DNA of 64,000 nucleotides from contig VHCJ01000003.1 in NCBI GenBank assembly GCA_016871755.1, forward strand, positions 1 through 64,000, in the 5' to 3' direction. The stretch is from Verrucomicrobiota bacterium (GTDB lineage: Bacteria > Verrucomicrobiota > Verrucomicrobiia > Opitutales > Opitutaceae). The position numbers and the translations under genes are program-made. Position 1 is the first letter of the stretch. Each line of letters starts with the position of its first letter. Below are positions 1 to 8,774 of this stretch, piece after piece. The notes beneath the pieces are model-generated. The model ran no database searches. It was not told where the DNA came from and saw nothing but the letters and a program-made list of their open reading frames with translations.

Positions 1-48
1 GCTGCCCCGACTCCGGTCGGCCTCCGGCCTCCCTCCGTCGGGACAGCT
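1..48. repeat. REP-like imperfect palindrome at the window edge
   Basis: The first 11 bases (GCTGCCCCGAC) and the bases at 38-48 (GTCGGGACAGC) are inverted repeats matching at 10 of 11 positions. They are separated by a GC-rich loop that itself contains CCTCCGGCCTCC-type short repeats. The structure would form a long hairpin and resembles extragenic REP-type palindromes. It lies next to a decayed gene. Only this copy is visible, so dispersal in the genome cannot be judged. It could also be a transcription terminator without a U-run or the end of a mobile element. Confidence 0.4.
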
Positions 49-89
49 TCAACGACAACCGATAGATCAACCCATAACTACATCCCGGA

Positions 90-385
90 CTAACACTCGG
101 GGTGGCTCGAAAAGTTGAGGCCGGTCATGTCCGTCTCGGAAAGCCGCGGATTCAGGATCAGCGCGGTGTCCCAGTAGTCAGGGTGCAGTTCCTCGAGCAG
201 TCGTCGGCACAGCGTGGTCTTGCCGCATCCCACCTCGCCGACCAGGACGATGAACCCCGCCTTTCCTGTAGGCCGAACTTCAAGTGCTGGAGGGCCTCCA
301 GGTGAGTCGGGCTCGAGTAGAGAAACTTGGGATCCGGCGTGATGCTGAACGGCATCTCTGCGAATCCGTAGAAGCTCTGATACAT
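90..385 (-). pseudogene. Truncated and frameshifted ExeA/GspA-like AAA ATPase fragment
   Basis: Reading from 385 downward, the start MYQSFYGFAEMPFSITPDP followed by KFLYSSPTHLEALQHLKFGLQ is the typical N-terminus of the ExeA/GspA family, ATPases of type II secretion and related envelope systems. The reading frame breaks at the run of four C at 255-258 (plus strand). Shifting by one base restores GFIVLVGEVGCGKTTL, which contains the Walker A motif GEVGCGKT, and then LILNPRLSETDMTGLNF. That second frame ends at a stop at 90-92, after about 97 residues in total, whereas the family is usually more than 250. The gene is therefore both frameshifted and truncated. One missing G in a homopolymer could be a sequencing error, but that would not explain the missing C-terminal two thirds. 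It lies 13 kb from an intact type II secretion cluster and may be a leftover duplicate. Confidence 0.75.
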
Positions 386-465
386 GCGTCAGGAAAGGGT
401 GATCGGCAAAAAAGCGACAAATCCTGCAGCGCAGAATTTACAGATGCGACTGTTTAGTATCTAAG

Positions 466-762
466 GTGAGCGTCTTGAACCTCAAGAAGTTCATCATCGG
501 CCTTTATCTCGTGCTCTTTATCGGCATCGGGGTGACGTCGGCTGGTTTCTTCTTCCAGACGCGCCGTGAGTTTGAGCGATTGCAATTGCAGGAGGCGCGC
601 ACCCGGGCCCGCCTGATCGAATTGCAGGCGCGGTTGGCGGATCAGGAGCGCACCTTGCAGCGGCTGCGTGAGGATCCGGGCTATGTTGAGCGCGTGATCC
701 GGCGGCGGCTCATGTACGCCAAGCCTGAGGAGGCGGTGTTCCGCTTCCCGACTGAGGATTGA
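466..762 (+). CDS. FtsB/DivIC-like septum formation initiator
   Basis: This is a 98-residue bitopic membrane protein. A short positively charged N-terminus (NLKK) precedes one hydrophobic helix at about residues 8-27. A heptad-rich coiled coil follows at about 30-65 (ERLQLQEARTRARLIELQARL), then a conserved-type tail with DPGYVERVIRRRLMYAKPEE. This layout matches FtsB/DivIC proteins, which link FtsL and FtsQ in the divisome in the inner membrane. It starts with GTG at 466. It stands just upstream of the sugar nucleotide genes and on the same strand, with a 64-base gap. The family is short and divergent, so the assignment to FtsB rather than another DivIC-type protein is by architecture. Confidence 0.8.
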   Translation: MSVLNLKKFIIGLYLVLFIGIGVTSAGFFFQTRREFERLQLQEARTRARLIELQARLADQERTLQRLREDPGYVERVIRRRLMYAKPEEAVFRFPTED

Positions 763-826
763 ACGACCGCCCCGGCGGTCGGTGTTTGGGCTTCCCCGCG
801 GGTCGGCAAGGGACTTTGCTGGCAGC

Positions 827-2254
827 ATGCAGTCGCTCATCGATGCATTCCGCGAAGCCGGGCAGGGGCAGGTCTTCGCCTTCCTCGACCGGTTGGGGCC
901 GACGGAGCAGGCGCGGTTGTTCGCGGAGGCCGCCGAGGTTGACCTAGCCGAGTTGGCCGTCCTCAAGCGGAGCCTCTTGGGCGGTACGCCGGTGGCGGCT
1001 CCCGCCGACCTTGAGCCCGCCCCCTACGTGCCGCTTCCGGAGAACGGCGGTGACCCGGAGCGCTGGCGGCAGGCGAGGGAGGTGGGAGAGGCCGCGCTGC
1101 GCGCCGGGCGGGTCGCCGCCTTCACGGTGGCCGGAGGGCAAGGCACGCGCCTCGGTTTCGAGGGGCCGAAGGGTACTTTTCCGGTGACACCCGTCCGGCA
1201 ACGCCCGTTGTTTGCGGTCTTTGCCGACAAACTGCTCGCCGCCGAGCGGCGGTACGGTCGCCGGGTTCCTTGGTTCATCCTCACCAGCCACCAAAACCAC
1301 GCCGCGACCGAGGCCTTCTTCGCGCAGCACCGGTGGTTCGGCCTCCAGGCCGACCAAGTGCACTTTCTCCGACAGGGCCGGATGCCCGCCGTGGATGCCT
1401 CGGGACGCATCCTGCTCGAAACGCCCGGCTCGCTGGCGCTCTCCCCGGACGGCCACGGCGGCTCCCTGCGGGCTCTGGAGCGCGCCGGAGCGTTCGACCG
1501 CATGGCGGCGCTTGGAGCCGACATCATCAGCTATTTCCAAGTCGACAACCCGCTCGTGCGCGTGATCGACCCCGCCTTCATTGGCTGGCACCTGCTCTCT
1601 GGCTCGGAGATGTCGAGCAAGATGGTGCCCAAGGCTTTCCCTGAGGAGAAGGTGGGCCATTTCTGCCGCCAGCGTGGGCGCACCTGCGTGATCGAGTACT
1701 CCGACCTTGCGCTGGACCGCCAGCGGGAGACCGATCCGGCGACGGGTCGGCTGCGCTTCCTCGCCGGCTCGATCGCGATCCATCTCTTCTCCCGGGAGTT
1801 CGCGCGCCGCGTCGCCCGGGGCGAGGGCGGGGCTTCGTTGCCCTTCCATCGGGCGGACAAGAAGATCCCGACCATCGACCGTGAGGGGCGTCCGGTCCAA
1901 CCGCTGCGGCCGAATGGGATCAAGTTCGAACTCTTCGTCTTCGACGCGCTGCCCTTCGCGGCCAACCCGCTGGTGCTCGAGACCGACCGTGCGGGCGACT
2001 TTGCACCGGTGAAGAACGCCGAGGGCGTCGACTCGCCCGCGACCTGCCGCGAGGCGCAACTCCGCCTCTTCGCAGGATGGCTCCGGGCCGTCGGGGCCAC
2101 CCTCCCGGTGGACCCGAGCGGGCTGCCACTCTTCCCGATCGAGGTCTCGCCGCTCTTCGGCGATGACCTCGTCTCGTTAGGGGAATCGTGGGCCCGCCTC
2201 GATCCGAAGCCTGCCGCCGTGACTCCGGGTTTTTGCCTCGGCCACGACTCCTGA
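827..2254 (+). CDS. UDP-sugar pyrophosphorylase, UDPGP family (UTP--hexose-1-phosphate uridylyltransferase)
   Basis: The protein has 475 residues from the ATG at 827; a GTG at 782 would add 15. It belongs to the UDPGP family (AGX1/UGP type), which makes UDP-glucose or UDP-N-acetylglucosamine from UTP and the sugar 1-phosphate in the cytoplasm. The nucleotide-binding loop VAGGQGTRLGFEGPKG lies at about residues 101-116. Further on are FLRQGRMPAVD, the metal/sugar region YFQVDNPLVRVIDPAFIG, and KMVPKAFPEEKVG, typical of the AGX subgroup. The order of motifs and the length fit the eukaryote-like subgroup rather than GalU or GlmU. The next gene, 22 bases downstream, is a phosphohexomutase that would supply its substrate, so the two probably form an operon. 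Which sugar is used cannot be read from the sequence. Confidence 0.88.
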   Translation: MQSLIDAFREAGQGQVFAFLDRLGPTEQARLFAEAAEVDLAELAVLKRSLLGGTPVAAPADLEPAPYVPLPENGGDPERWRQAREVGEAALRAGRVAAFTVAGGQGTRLGFEGPKGTFPVTPVRQRPLFAVFADKLLAAERRYGRRVPWFILTSHQNHAATEAFFAQHRWFGLQADQVHFLRQGRMPAVDASGRILLETPGSLALSPDGHGGSLRALERAGAFDRMAALGADIISYFQVDNPLVRVIDPAFIGWHLLSGSEMSSKMVPKAFPEEKVGHFCRQRGRTCVIEYSDLALDRQRETDPATGRLRFLAGSIAIHLFSREFARRVARGEGGASLPFHRADKKIPTIDREGRPVQPLRPNGIKFELFVFDALPFAANPLVLETDRAGDFAPVKNAEGVDSPATCREAQLRLFAGWLRAVGATLPVDPSGLPLFPIEVSPLFGDDLVSLGESWARLDPKPAAVTPGFCLGHDS

Positions 2255-2276
2255 TTTCCCGTCCGCCGCTTCCGCC

Positions 2277-4241
2277 ATGTCCTCGCTTCCTCCGATCCTC
2301 GCTTCCGCCGTCGCCTCCGGTCGCCTCCTACCCGGCGCCGCCGAGAACCTCGCGGTCTGGCTGACCGCAGACCTGCCGGTCTGGGCGCGCGAGAGTATTG
2401 ACGAACTGCTTCGGCGCGAAGCGTGGAATGAGCTGAATGACCGCTTCTACCGATACCTTGAGTTCGGCACCGGCGGCATGCGCGGACGGACGATCGGCGT
2501 GGTTTCGACCGCCGCCGAGCGGGGCGGCGGTCCCGCGCCAGCGAACGCGGCGGTGGGAGCGAACGTGCTGAACGACTTCACCCTCGTGCGTGCGACGGTG
2601 GGGCTCTTCCGACACGTTGCGGCCCACCTCGCGGCTCAGGGTCGGCAGGAGCGCCCGGCCCTCGTCGTTGCGCACGACGTCCGGCATTTCTCCCGCCGCT
2701 TCTGCGAACTCGCCGCCGGCACGTGGACGCGCCTGGGCGGGCAGGCCTTCATCTTCGACGGCCCCCGCTCCACGCCGCAACTCAGCTTCTCCGTGCGCCA
2801 CCTCCACGCCCACGCCGGCGTGGTGATCACCGCCAGCCACAATCCGCCGCACGACAATGGCTTCAAGGCCTACTTCGATGACGGCGCGCAGGTCGTGCCG
2901 CCGCACGACCAGGCCATCGTCGCCCAGGTGAATGCCGTGTCGCTCGCCGAGGCGGGCCGCTTTCTCGATGCGACCCTCGAGGGCGTCACGGTGCTGTGTC
3001 CCGCGGCCGACCAGGCCTACTTGGCGGTGGCGGCGCAGGCCGCGATCGATCCGTCCGTGTTCGCATCGACCCGACTCGCCGTGGTCTTCACCGCGATCCA
3101 CGGCACCGGCGGCGTGTCAACGTTGCCGCTTCTCCGCGGACTCGGGATCGAGGTGCACGAGGTCGCGAGCCAGGCCGACTTCGATGCCCGGTTCCCCACG
3201 GTGAAGTCGCCCAATCCGGAGAATGCCGAGGCGTTGTCCGCCGGCGTGGCCCTCGCGAACGAGCGAGGGGTGGATGTGGTGCTGGCGACGGATCCGGACT
3301 GCGACCGCATGGGTGTGGCGGTGCGGGGTCCGGACGGCACGATGGAGCTGTTGACCGGAAACCAGATCGGCGCGCTGCTCGCGGATTTCCGCCTGCGGCG
3401 GTTCAAGGAACTCGGCTGGATCCCGGCCGAGGGCAGCGCGCGCGTGGCGATCATCAAGACGTTCGTCACCACGCCGCTGCAGGATGCGATCGGCCGGCGG
3501 CACGGCGTGAAGGTCATCAACACGCTGACCGGCTTCAAGTGGATCGCGGAGAAGCTGCGCCGCTACGAGGAGCGCTTGCGCGCCGCGCTGCCGGTCCGGG
3601 ACGGACGTCCGCTCGACTACGACGCACTGCCCCTGCGCGAGCGCGCGGCGCTCCTGCAGCAGCACAGCACCTTCTACGCCTTCGGCACCGAGGAAAGCTA
3701 CGGGTACCTGCCGAACGACTCCCTGCGCGACAAGGATGGCAACGCCGCATGCCTGATGTTCTGCGAATTGGCCGCGTCGGCCCGGCGCGAGGGCCGGACG
3801 ATCCCCGAGTGCCTTGACCAGCTGTATCTGGAAAATGGATTCTTCCTCGAGGGTGTGATCAACCTCTATTACGAGGGCGCAAGCGGGGCGGCGCGCATCC
3901 GCCGCATTCTGGAGACTTACCGCCAGCAACCGCCCCGGGCCTTCGGCGACGTCGCGGTCACGCGATTCCAGGACTTCGGGCGCGAGACGATCGTGGATGA
4001 CGACGGCGACACCATTCCGCGGCAGGATCTGTACGTGGTGACCCTCGCGAACGGCTACACCTTCGCCGCCCGCGGATCCGGCACGGAGCCGAAGATGAAG
4101 TTCTACGTCTTCGGCCGGGCCGAGGTGCGGTCGGCGTCCGAGCTCCCGGACGTGAAGCGGGCCGTCCGGGCCGAGTTGGACCGCATCAAGGCGCTGATTG
4201 AAGCCGACGCCCGCTCCCGCGCCGAGGCGCCGGGCGCCTAG
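2277..4241 (+). CDS. Phospho-sugar mutase (phosphoglucomutase/phosphomannomutase)
   Basis: This 654-residue alpha-D-phosphohexomutase interconverts hexose 6- and 1-phosphates. The phosphoserine loop is TASHNPPHDNGFKAY at about residue 185, the magnesium loop is DPDCDRMG at about 340, the sugar-binding loop is GTEESYGYL at about 470, and the phosphate-binding loop is RGSGTEPKMKFY near the C-terminus. All four signature loops are intact. The length exceeds the 450-residue GlmM/ManB type and fits the larger PgcA-type mutases. It lies 22 bases after the UDP-sugar pyrophosphorylase and 17 bases before menC, all on the plus strand. The likely role is glucose 1-phosphate supply for UDP-glucose; substrate preference is inferred. 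Confidence 0.9.
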   Translation: MSSLPPILASAVASGRLLPGAAENLAVWLTADLPVWARESIDELLRREAWNELNDRFYRYLEFGTGGMRGRTIGVVSTAAERGGGPAPANAAVGANVLNDFTLVRATVGLFRHVAAHLAAQGRQERPALVVAHDVRHFSRRFCELAAGTWTRLGGQAFIFDGPRSTPQLSFSVRHLHAHAGVVITASHNPPHDNGFKAYFDDGAQVVPPHDQAIVAQVNAVSLAEAGRFLDATLEGVTVLCPAADQAYLAVAAQAAIDPSVFASTRLAVVFTAIHGTGGVSTLPLLRGLGIEVHEVASQADFDARFPTVKSPNPENAEALSAGVALANERGVDVVLATDPDCDRMGVAVRGPDGTMELLTGNQIGALLADFRLRRFKELGWIPAEGSARVAIIKTFVTTPLQDAIGRRHGVKVINTLTGFKWIAEKLRRYEERLRAALPVRDGRPLDYDALPLRERAALLQQHSTFYAFGTEESYGYLPNDSLRDKDGNAACLMFCELAASARREGRTIPECLDQLYLENGFFLEGVINLYYEGASGAARIRRILETYRQQPPRAFGDVAVTRFQDFGRETIVDDDGDTIPRQDLYVVTLANGYTFAARGSGTEPKMKFYVFGRAEVRSASELPDVKRAVRAELDRIKALIEADARSRAEAPGA

Positions 4242-4258
4242 CGGGGTCCGCTGACGGC

Positions 4259-5275
4259 ATGGATGCCCCGGTCGAAGTCGTCTTGCGGCCCTACCGCCTG
4301 CCGTTCCGGACGCCCCTGCGGACCGCGCACGGTCCGTGGACCGAGCGCGAGGGCATCCTGCTCCGAATCGTCGCTGCCGATGGACGCGTGGGCTACGGCG
4401 AGATCGCTCCGATCGAGGCCTTCGGGGGGCGCTCCCTCGCGGAGTGCACGGCTGCTCTTTCTCGCCTCGGGCCGACTCCCAAGGGCGCGGAGTTGATGGC
4501 GTGCGCTGACACGCTGCCGGGCCTCCGCACCGCGCTGAGCGAGGCGGGCGTCGACCCAGTGGCCCCGCCGGCACGGCTCCGGGACCACGTCGCCGTGGCC
4601 GCGCTGCTGCCGGCGGGTCGCGCCGCCCTCGGGGTGCTGCGGGAGCGTCTGGACCTCGGATTTCGCGTCGCGAAGTGGAAGGTCGGGGTGGACCCGATCG
4701 CCGACGAGCTTGCCCTGCTGGATGACCTGCTGGCGCTGCTGCCGGGCGGCGCGCGCCTGCGCCTCGATGCCAACGGCGCCTGGGATCGGCGGCAGGCGGA
4801 GCGGTGGCTGGACGCCGCGGCGGAGCGTCCGATCGAGTACGTGGAGCAACCCATCGAGCCCCGCAGTCGCGGGGCCGAGGATCTCCTGCTCGGCCTGGCC
4901 GCGGATTATCCGGTCACCCTCGCCCTCGACGAATCCATCGCCGAAGAGAATGACCTCGATGCGTGGCTGGGTCGCGGGTGGCCCGGGGTCTTCGTGGTCA
5001 AGCCGACCCTGCTCGTGAATCCGCCCCGGGCGATGGCGCGTCTCGCGAAAGCCGGTGCATCGGTGGTGTTCTCCTCGGCGCTGGAGACCGCGATCGGTTT
5101 CAGGCAGGGCCTTCATTGGGCCTTTGCCTGGCCGGGAGAGGCCCGGGCGGTTGGTTTCGGGGTGGGGTCGCTCTTTGCCGGATCGGCGGGAGCGGTGCCG
5201 CCCCTAGTTCCCTTCTGGCGCTGGGCGGACGTGGAGCGCATGAATCCGGAGGAAGCATGGAACGCGTTGCGCTGA
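4259..5275 (+). CDS. menC: o-Succinylbenzoate synthase
   Basis: This 338-residue enolase-superfamily enzyme probably dehydrates SHCHC to o-succinylbenzoate in menaquinone synthesis. The catalytic lysine is in KWKVGVDP at about residue 140. The three metal ligands are in RLDANGAW (about 168), YVEQP (about 194) and ALDES (about 223), and the second lysine is in VVKPTLL (about 247). These are the normal OSBS/muconate-lactonizing barrel residues. The N-terminal capping domain carries LPFRTPLRTAHG, common in MenC. Its last 19 bases overlap the start of menE, which supports the specific assignment over other superfamily activities such as dipeptide epimerase. Confidence 0.88.
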   Translation: MDAPVEVVLRPYRLPFRTPLRTAHGPWTEREGILLRIVAADGRVGYGEIAPIEAFGGRSLAECTAALSRLGPTPKGAELMACADTLPGLRTALSEAGVDPVAPPARLRDHVAVAALLPAGRAALGVLRERLDLGFRVAKWKVGVDPIADELALLDDLLALLPGGARLRLDANGAWDRRQAERWLDAAAERPIEYVEQPIEPRSRGAEDLLLGLAADYPVTLALDESIAEENDLDAWLGRGWPGVFVVKPTLLVNPPRAMARLAKAGASVVFSSALETAIGFRQGLHWAFAWPGEARAVGFGVGSLFAGSAGAVPPLVPFWRWADVERMNPEEAWNALR

Positions 5276-6474
5276 GCGACTGCCTGCAGGCGCGGGTCCC
5301 GCGCCGCCGTTCCGATCGACCGGTGGTCGTGTGCGAGCGGGATCCGGCCGCCTTCCGGACGGCCTTCGCCGCCGCGGTGGCGGGGCGCGGGCTCGTGTTC
5401 CTCGCGAATCCTGCGTGGGGCGCGGCGGAGCGCGGCGACTTGCGCCGTCTCCTCGCGCGGGTGCCGGCGCGACCCGCACCCGCCCGCGGATGGCTCTGCA
5501 TTCCGACCGGAGGATCGTCCGGCGTCATCCGGTTTGCCCGGCACGACGCGGAGACCCTCGCCGCCGCCGTCGCTGGTTTTGCGCGGCATTTTGACTGCGG
5601 GCGCATCTCGACGTGCGGCATCCTGCCGCTGCACCACGTGAGCGGACTGATGGGCTGGCTTCGCGCGGCCCTGACCGGCGGCGAATTCCGTTCCGAGTCG
5701 TGGGCCCGGGTGGAGCGTGGTGAAGTTCCGGCGTGGACGGCCCCGGAGGCGTTCGTGTCGGTCGTGCCCACGCAGTTGCAACGTTTGCTCGCGCGGGCCC
5801 GCGCGCGGGCGTGGCTTCGCCGATTCCGCGCCGTCTTCGTCGGCGGGGGGCCGACGTGGCCGGGCCTGCTGGACGCCGCCGCGCGCGCCCGACTGCCTCT
5901 TTCCCTGTCGTACGGAATGACCGAGACGGCGGCGATGGTGACCGCGCTGCGGCCGGAGGAGTTTGCCGCCGGGGACCGCAGCAGTGGCCGACCGTTGCCG
6001 CACGTCACGGTGCGGGCCGAGGCGGACGGAACCGTGGTGATCGCTGGGCCCTCCCTCTTCCGCGGGTACTACCCGGCCTGGCGCGCGCGGAGCGCGCCGC
6101 TGTTCACTCAGGACGTCGGTTTCCTCGACGCGGCGGGGGCGTTGCACGTGCAGGGACGCCGCGATGCGCTGATCATCAGCGGTGGCGAGAAGATCGACCC
6201 GGTGGCGGTTGAGACGGCGCTGCGCGCGACGGGTGAATTCGAGGATGTCGCGGTGATCGGCCTCCCGGACCCGGACTGGGGGGCGACGGTCGTGGCCTGT
6301 TACCCGGCCGCTGGTGGACGACCGGACCTCGGCGCGGTGCGGCGGAGGATTGAACCGACGCTGGCGTCCTTCCGGCGGCCCAAGCGCTACGTGCCGCTTG
6401 CGACCTGGCCGCGCAACGCGCAGGGAAAGCTCAACCGCGCGGAACTGCTGCGGCTGGTGCGGGCGGCGGGTTGA
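5257..6474 (+). CDS. menE: o-Succinylbenzoate--CoA ligase
   Basis: This acyl-adenylate-forming enzyme of 405 residues probably activates o-succinylbenzoate with CoA for menaquinone synthesis. Visible motifs are the phosphate loop PTGGSSGVIRF, the adenine-binding YGMTETAAM, the hinge GRRDALIISGGEKIDP and a C-terminal catalytic lysine region, RNAQGKLNRAEL. It is shorter than most ligases because the N-terminal region is reduced, which is usual in this MenE subgroup. The start at 5257 is chosen because a strong ribosome binding site (GGAGGA) lies immediately upstream; the coding sequence overlaps the end of menC by 19 bases, suggesting translational coupling. The same frame is open upstream of 5257, but only because it is antiphase to menC. 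Confidence 0.85.
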   Translation: MERVALSDCLQARVPRRRSDRPVVVCERDPAAFRTAFAAAVAGRGLVFLANPAWGAAERGDLRRLLARVPARPAPARGWLCIPTGGSSGVIRFARHDAETLAAAVAGFARHFDCGRISTCGILPLHHVSGLMGWLRAALTGGEFRSESWARVERGEVPAWTAPEAFVSVVPTQLQRLLARARARAWLRRFRAVFVGGGPTWPGLLDAAARARLPLSLSYGMTETAAMVTALRPEEFAAGDRSSGRPLPHVTVRAEADGTVVIAGPSLFRGYYPAWRARSAPLFTQDVGFLDAAGALHVQGRRDALIISGGEKIDPVAVETALRATGEFEDVAVIGLPDPDWGATVVACYPAAGGRPDLGAVRRRIEPTLASFRRPKRYVPLATWPRNAQGKLNRAELLRLVRAAG

Positions 6475-6498
6475 TCCGCGGCGCCGGCCGCCCGTCGT

Positions 6499-6912
6499 TC
6501 AGCGCGCGTCCACCCACGCGGCAAGCTCGGCGGGGAGGGGCACGCGCTCGCGGGACGTGGCGTGGATGCACACGTGCTCGGTGCGGGCGCGGGCGACCGT
6601 CTTCTCGGGCGGGCCGGATCGGACCACCTCGTAGCTGATGGCGAAGCGGTGTGCGTCGAGGCGCTCCGGCCGCACGCGGATGCGGATCCGGTCGCCCACC
6701 GTCAGGGGCTGCAGGTAATCCGCCTCGCTGCGGGCGATGGGAATGATCACCCCGTGTCTCTCCCCCGCGAAGAAATCGCTCACCCGCATCCCGGCGGAGG
6801 CGAGCGCCTCCTCGTAGGCCTCGTGGCAGAGGGCGAGGTACGACGCAAAGAAGACCACGCCGGCGGCGTCAGTCTCGGGAAAATGGATGGTGCGCGGGTA
6901 CTCGAAGGCCAT
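6499..6912 (-). CDS. Hotdog-fold thioesterase, probable 1,4-dihydroxy-2-naphthoyl-CoA hydrolase
   Basis: This 137-residue protein has the 4HBT-type hotdog thioesterase fold. The N-terminal motif HFPETDAAGVVFFASYLALC includes the catalytic Asp of the 4-hydroxybenzoyl-CoA thioesterase family at about residue 15, and HEAYEEAL follows. In cyanobacteria and plants this family releases 1,4-dihydroxy-2-naphthoate from its CoA ester, the step after MenB. The gene converges on menE with only 24 bases between the stops, so a role in menaquinone synthesis is a reasonable inference. Other acyl-CoA substrates are possible, since the family is broad. Confidence 0.75.
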   Translation of the reverse strand: MAFEYPRTIHFPETDAAGVVFFASYLALCHEAYEEALASAGMRVSDFFAGERHGVIIPIARSEADYLQPLTVGDRIRIRVRPERLDAHRFAISYEVVRSGPPEKTVARARTEHVCIHATSRERVPLPAELAAWVDAR

Positions 6913-7007
6913 GGCGACGAAGGGAGACGAAATCCCGGCGGATCACGAACCCAAATGCTGCCGTATCCTCGCCGTGACTTTCGGCGCGGTGCGCGTACGC
7001 TGGCGCC

Positions 7008-8774
7008 ATGACGAAGAACGAGATCGCTGAGGTGCTCGATCAGATCGCCACCCTGCTGGAGTTGAAGGGAGAGAATCCGTTCAAGGTCCGCGCCTATTCG
7101 GCGGGGGCGCGGGCGCTGGAGGCAATCGAGCCGGAGGACCTGGCGCGACTTGTGGATCAGGGTGAACTGCAGTCGGTGAAGGGCATCGGCGAGGCGCTGG
7201 CGGAGAAGATCGCCACCCTGCACCGCACGGGTCAGCTCGAGTTCTTCGACCGCCTGAAGGCTTCCGTCGAACCCGGGCTCGTTGAGATGCTCGAAATCCC
7301 CGGTCTTGGTCCGAAGAAGATCCGGGCCCTGCACGACCGACTTGGCATCTCGGACATCGCTGGCCTCACGGCGGCGTGCCGCGAGGGGCGCGTGGCGGCA
7401 TTGACCGGCTTTGGTGAGAAGTCGCAGCAGAAGCTGCTGGAGGGGATCGCGAACCGGGAGGCGTATGCCCAGCGACACCTGTGGTGGGACGCCGCGGCCG
7501 AGGCGGCTCCGATCCTGCACGGACTCCGCGCTCTCCCGCAGGTGCAGCACGCGGAGGCCGCCGGCAGCCTGCGCCGCGGACTCGAAACCGTCGGAGACCT
7601 TGACTTCATCGTCGCCGCGGAGGACGTCGCCCCCGTCGTGGCGTGGTTCTGCGCGATGCCCGGCGTCAAGGAAGTGACCGCCCGGGGTGAGACCAAGGCG
7701 AGCGTGCGGTTCGCGAGCGGGCTGCAGGCGGACCTGCGGCTCGTGCCGGAGGATCAGTTCGCGTTCGCGCTGCACCATTTCACCGGATCGAAGGCGCACA
7801 ACGTTGAACTCCGCCACCGGGCGCAGACCCGGGGACTCAGCCTGAGCGAGTGGGGACTCGAACCGGCGGCTGGGGAGGGCACGGTGAAGGAGAAGGCTGA
7901 GGCCACGTCGGCCCGCCACCGGCGCCGCATCAAGACCGAGGCCGAACTGTTCGCGGCGCTTGGCCTGCATCCGATCCCGCCCGAACTCCGGGAAGGGATG
8001 GGGGAGATTGAGGCGGCGGAGCGGGGTGAACTGCCGACGTTGGTGGAGGAGTCGGACCTGCGCGGCGCGTTCCACAACCACACCACGGCGAGCGACGGAC
8101 GCAGCACGCTGGCTGAGATGACCGCGGCGGCGGAGGCGCTGGGCTGGGAGTACCTCGGAATTGCGGACCACTCGAAGTCCAGCTTCCAGGCGAACGGACT
8201 TTTCGAGGAGCGTCTCGCCGCGCAGGTGGCGGAGATCGCCGCGCTGAACGCTTCGCGTCGTTTCCGCTGTCACGTCTTCGCGGGCGTCGAGTGCGACATC
8301 CTTCCCGACGGCCGCTTGGACTACGCCGATGAGGTGCTTGCCACCCTGGACTACGTGGTCGTCTCCGTGCACAGCGCGTTCGCGCAGACCGAGGAGGAAA
8401 TGACCCGGCGCATCGTGCGCGCGATCGAGCATCCGTGCGCCACCATGCTCGGGCACATCTCGGGTCGCCTGCTCCTGCGCCGCCCCGGGTATGCCTTCGA
8501 TCACGGACGCGTGATCGACGCGGCGATCGCCAACGGCGTGGCGATCGAGCTCAACGCGAGCCCGCTGCGGCTCGACATGGACTGGCGGCACTGGCGTCGC
8601 GCCGCCGAACGCGGCCTGCGCTGCGTCATCAACCCCGATGCGCACGACACCGCCTCGCTGCAGCACGTGCGGGCAGGCATCCTCGCGGCGCGCAAGGGGT
8701 GGCTGACCCGGGAGCAGGTGGTCAACACGCGTCCCCTCCGCGACGTCATGGCCGGATTGCGGTCGCGCGGCTGA
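7008..8774 (+). CDS. polX: DNA polymerase/3'-5' exonuclease PolX
   Basis: This is a 588-residue family X DNA polymerase with a C-terminal PHP domain, acting in gap-filling base-excision repair. N-terminal helix-hairpin-helix segments appear as [12 protein letters not shown] and [12 protein letters not shown]. The nucleotidyltransferase core [18 protein letters not shown] is at about residues 185-202, with the two catalytic aspartates, and a third lies in ADLRLVPED. The PHP metal motif [16 protein letters not shown] starts at about residue 354, and later histidine/aspartate motifs ([14 protein letters not shown]) are kept. Length matches bacterial PolX. Its end overlaps the end of mrdA by 29 bases on the opposite strand. 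Confidence 0.92.
   Translation: MTKNEIAEVLDQIATLLELKGENPFKVRAYSAGARALEAIEPEDLARLVDQGELQSVKGIGEALAEKIATLHRTGQLEFFDRLKASVEPGLVEMLEIPGLGPKKIRALHDRLGISDIAGLTAACREGRVAALTGFGEKSQQKLLEGIANREAYAQRHLWWDAAAEAAPILHGLRALPQVQHAEAAGSLRRGLETVGDLDFIVAAEDVAPVVAWFCAMPGVKEVTARGETKASVRFASGLQADLRLVPEDQFAFALHHFTGSKAHNVELRHRAQTRGLSLSEWGLEPAAGEGTVKEKAEATSARHRRRIKTEAELFAALGLHPIPPELREGMGEIEAAERGELPTLVEESDLRGAFHNHTTASDGRSTLAEMTAAAEALGWEYLGIADHSKSSFQANGLFEERLAAQVAEIAALNASRRFRCHVFAGVECDILPDGRLDYADEVLATLDYVVVSVHSAFAQTEEEMTRRIVRAIEHPCATMLGHISGRLLLRRPGYAFDHGRVIDAAIANGVAIELNASPLRLDMDWRHWRRAAERGLRCVINPDAHDTASLQHVRAGILAARKGWLTREQVVNTRPLRDVMAGLRSRG

Noticed and set aside
4963-5256. Upstream extension of menE
   Set aside because: The extra 98 residues are an out-of-phase reading of menC, and a strong ribosome binding site marks the start at 5257.
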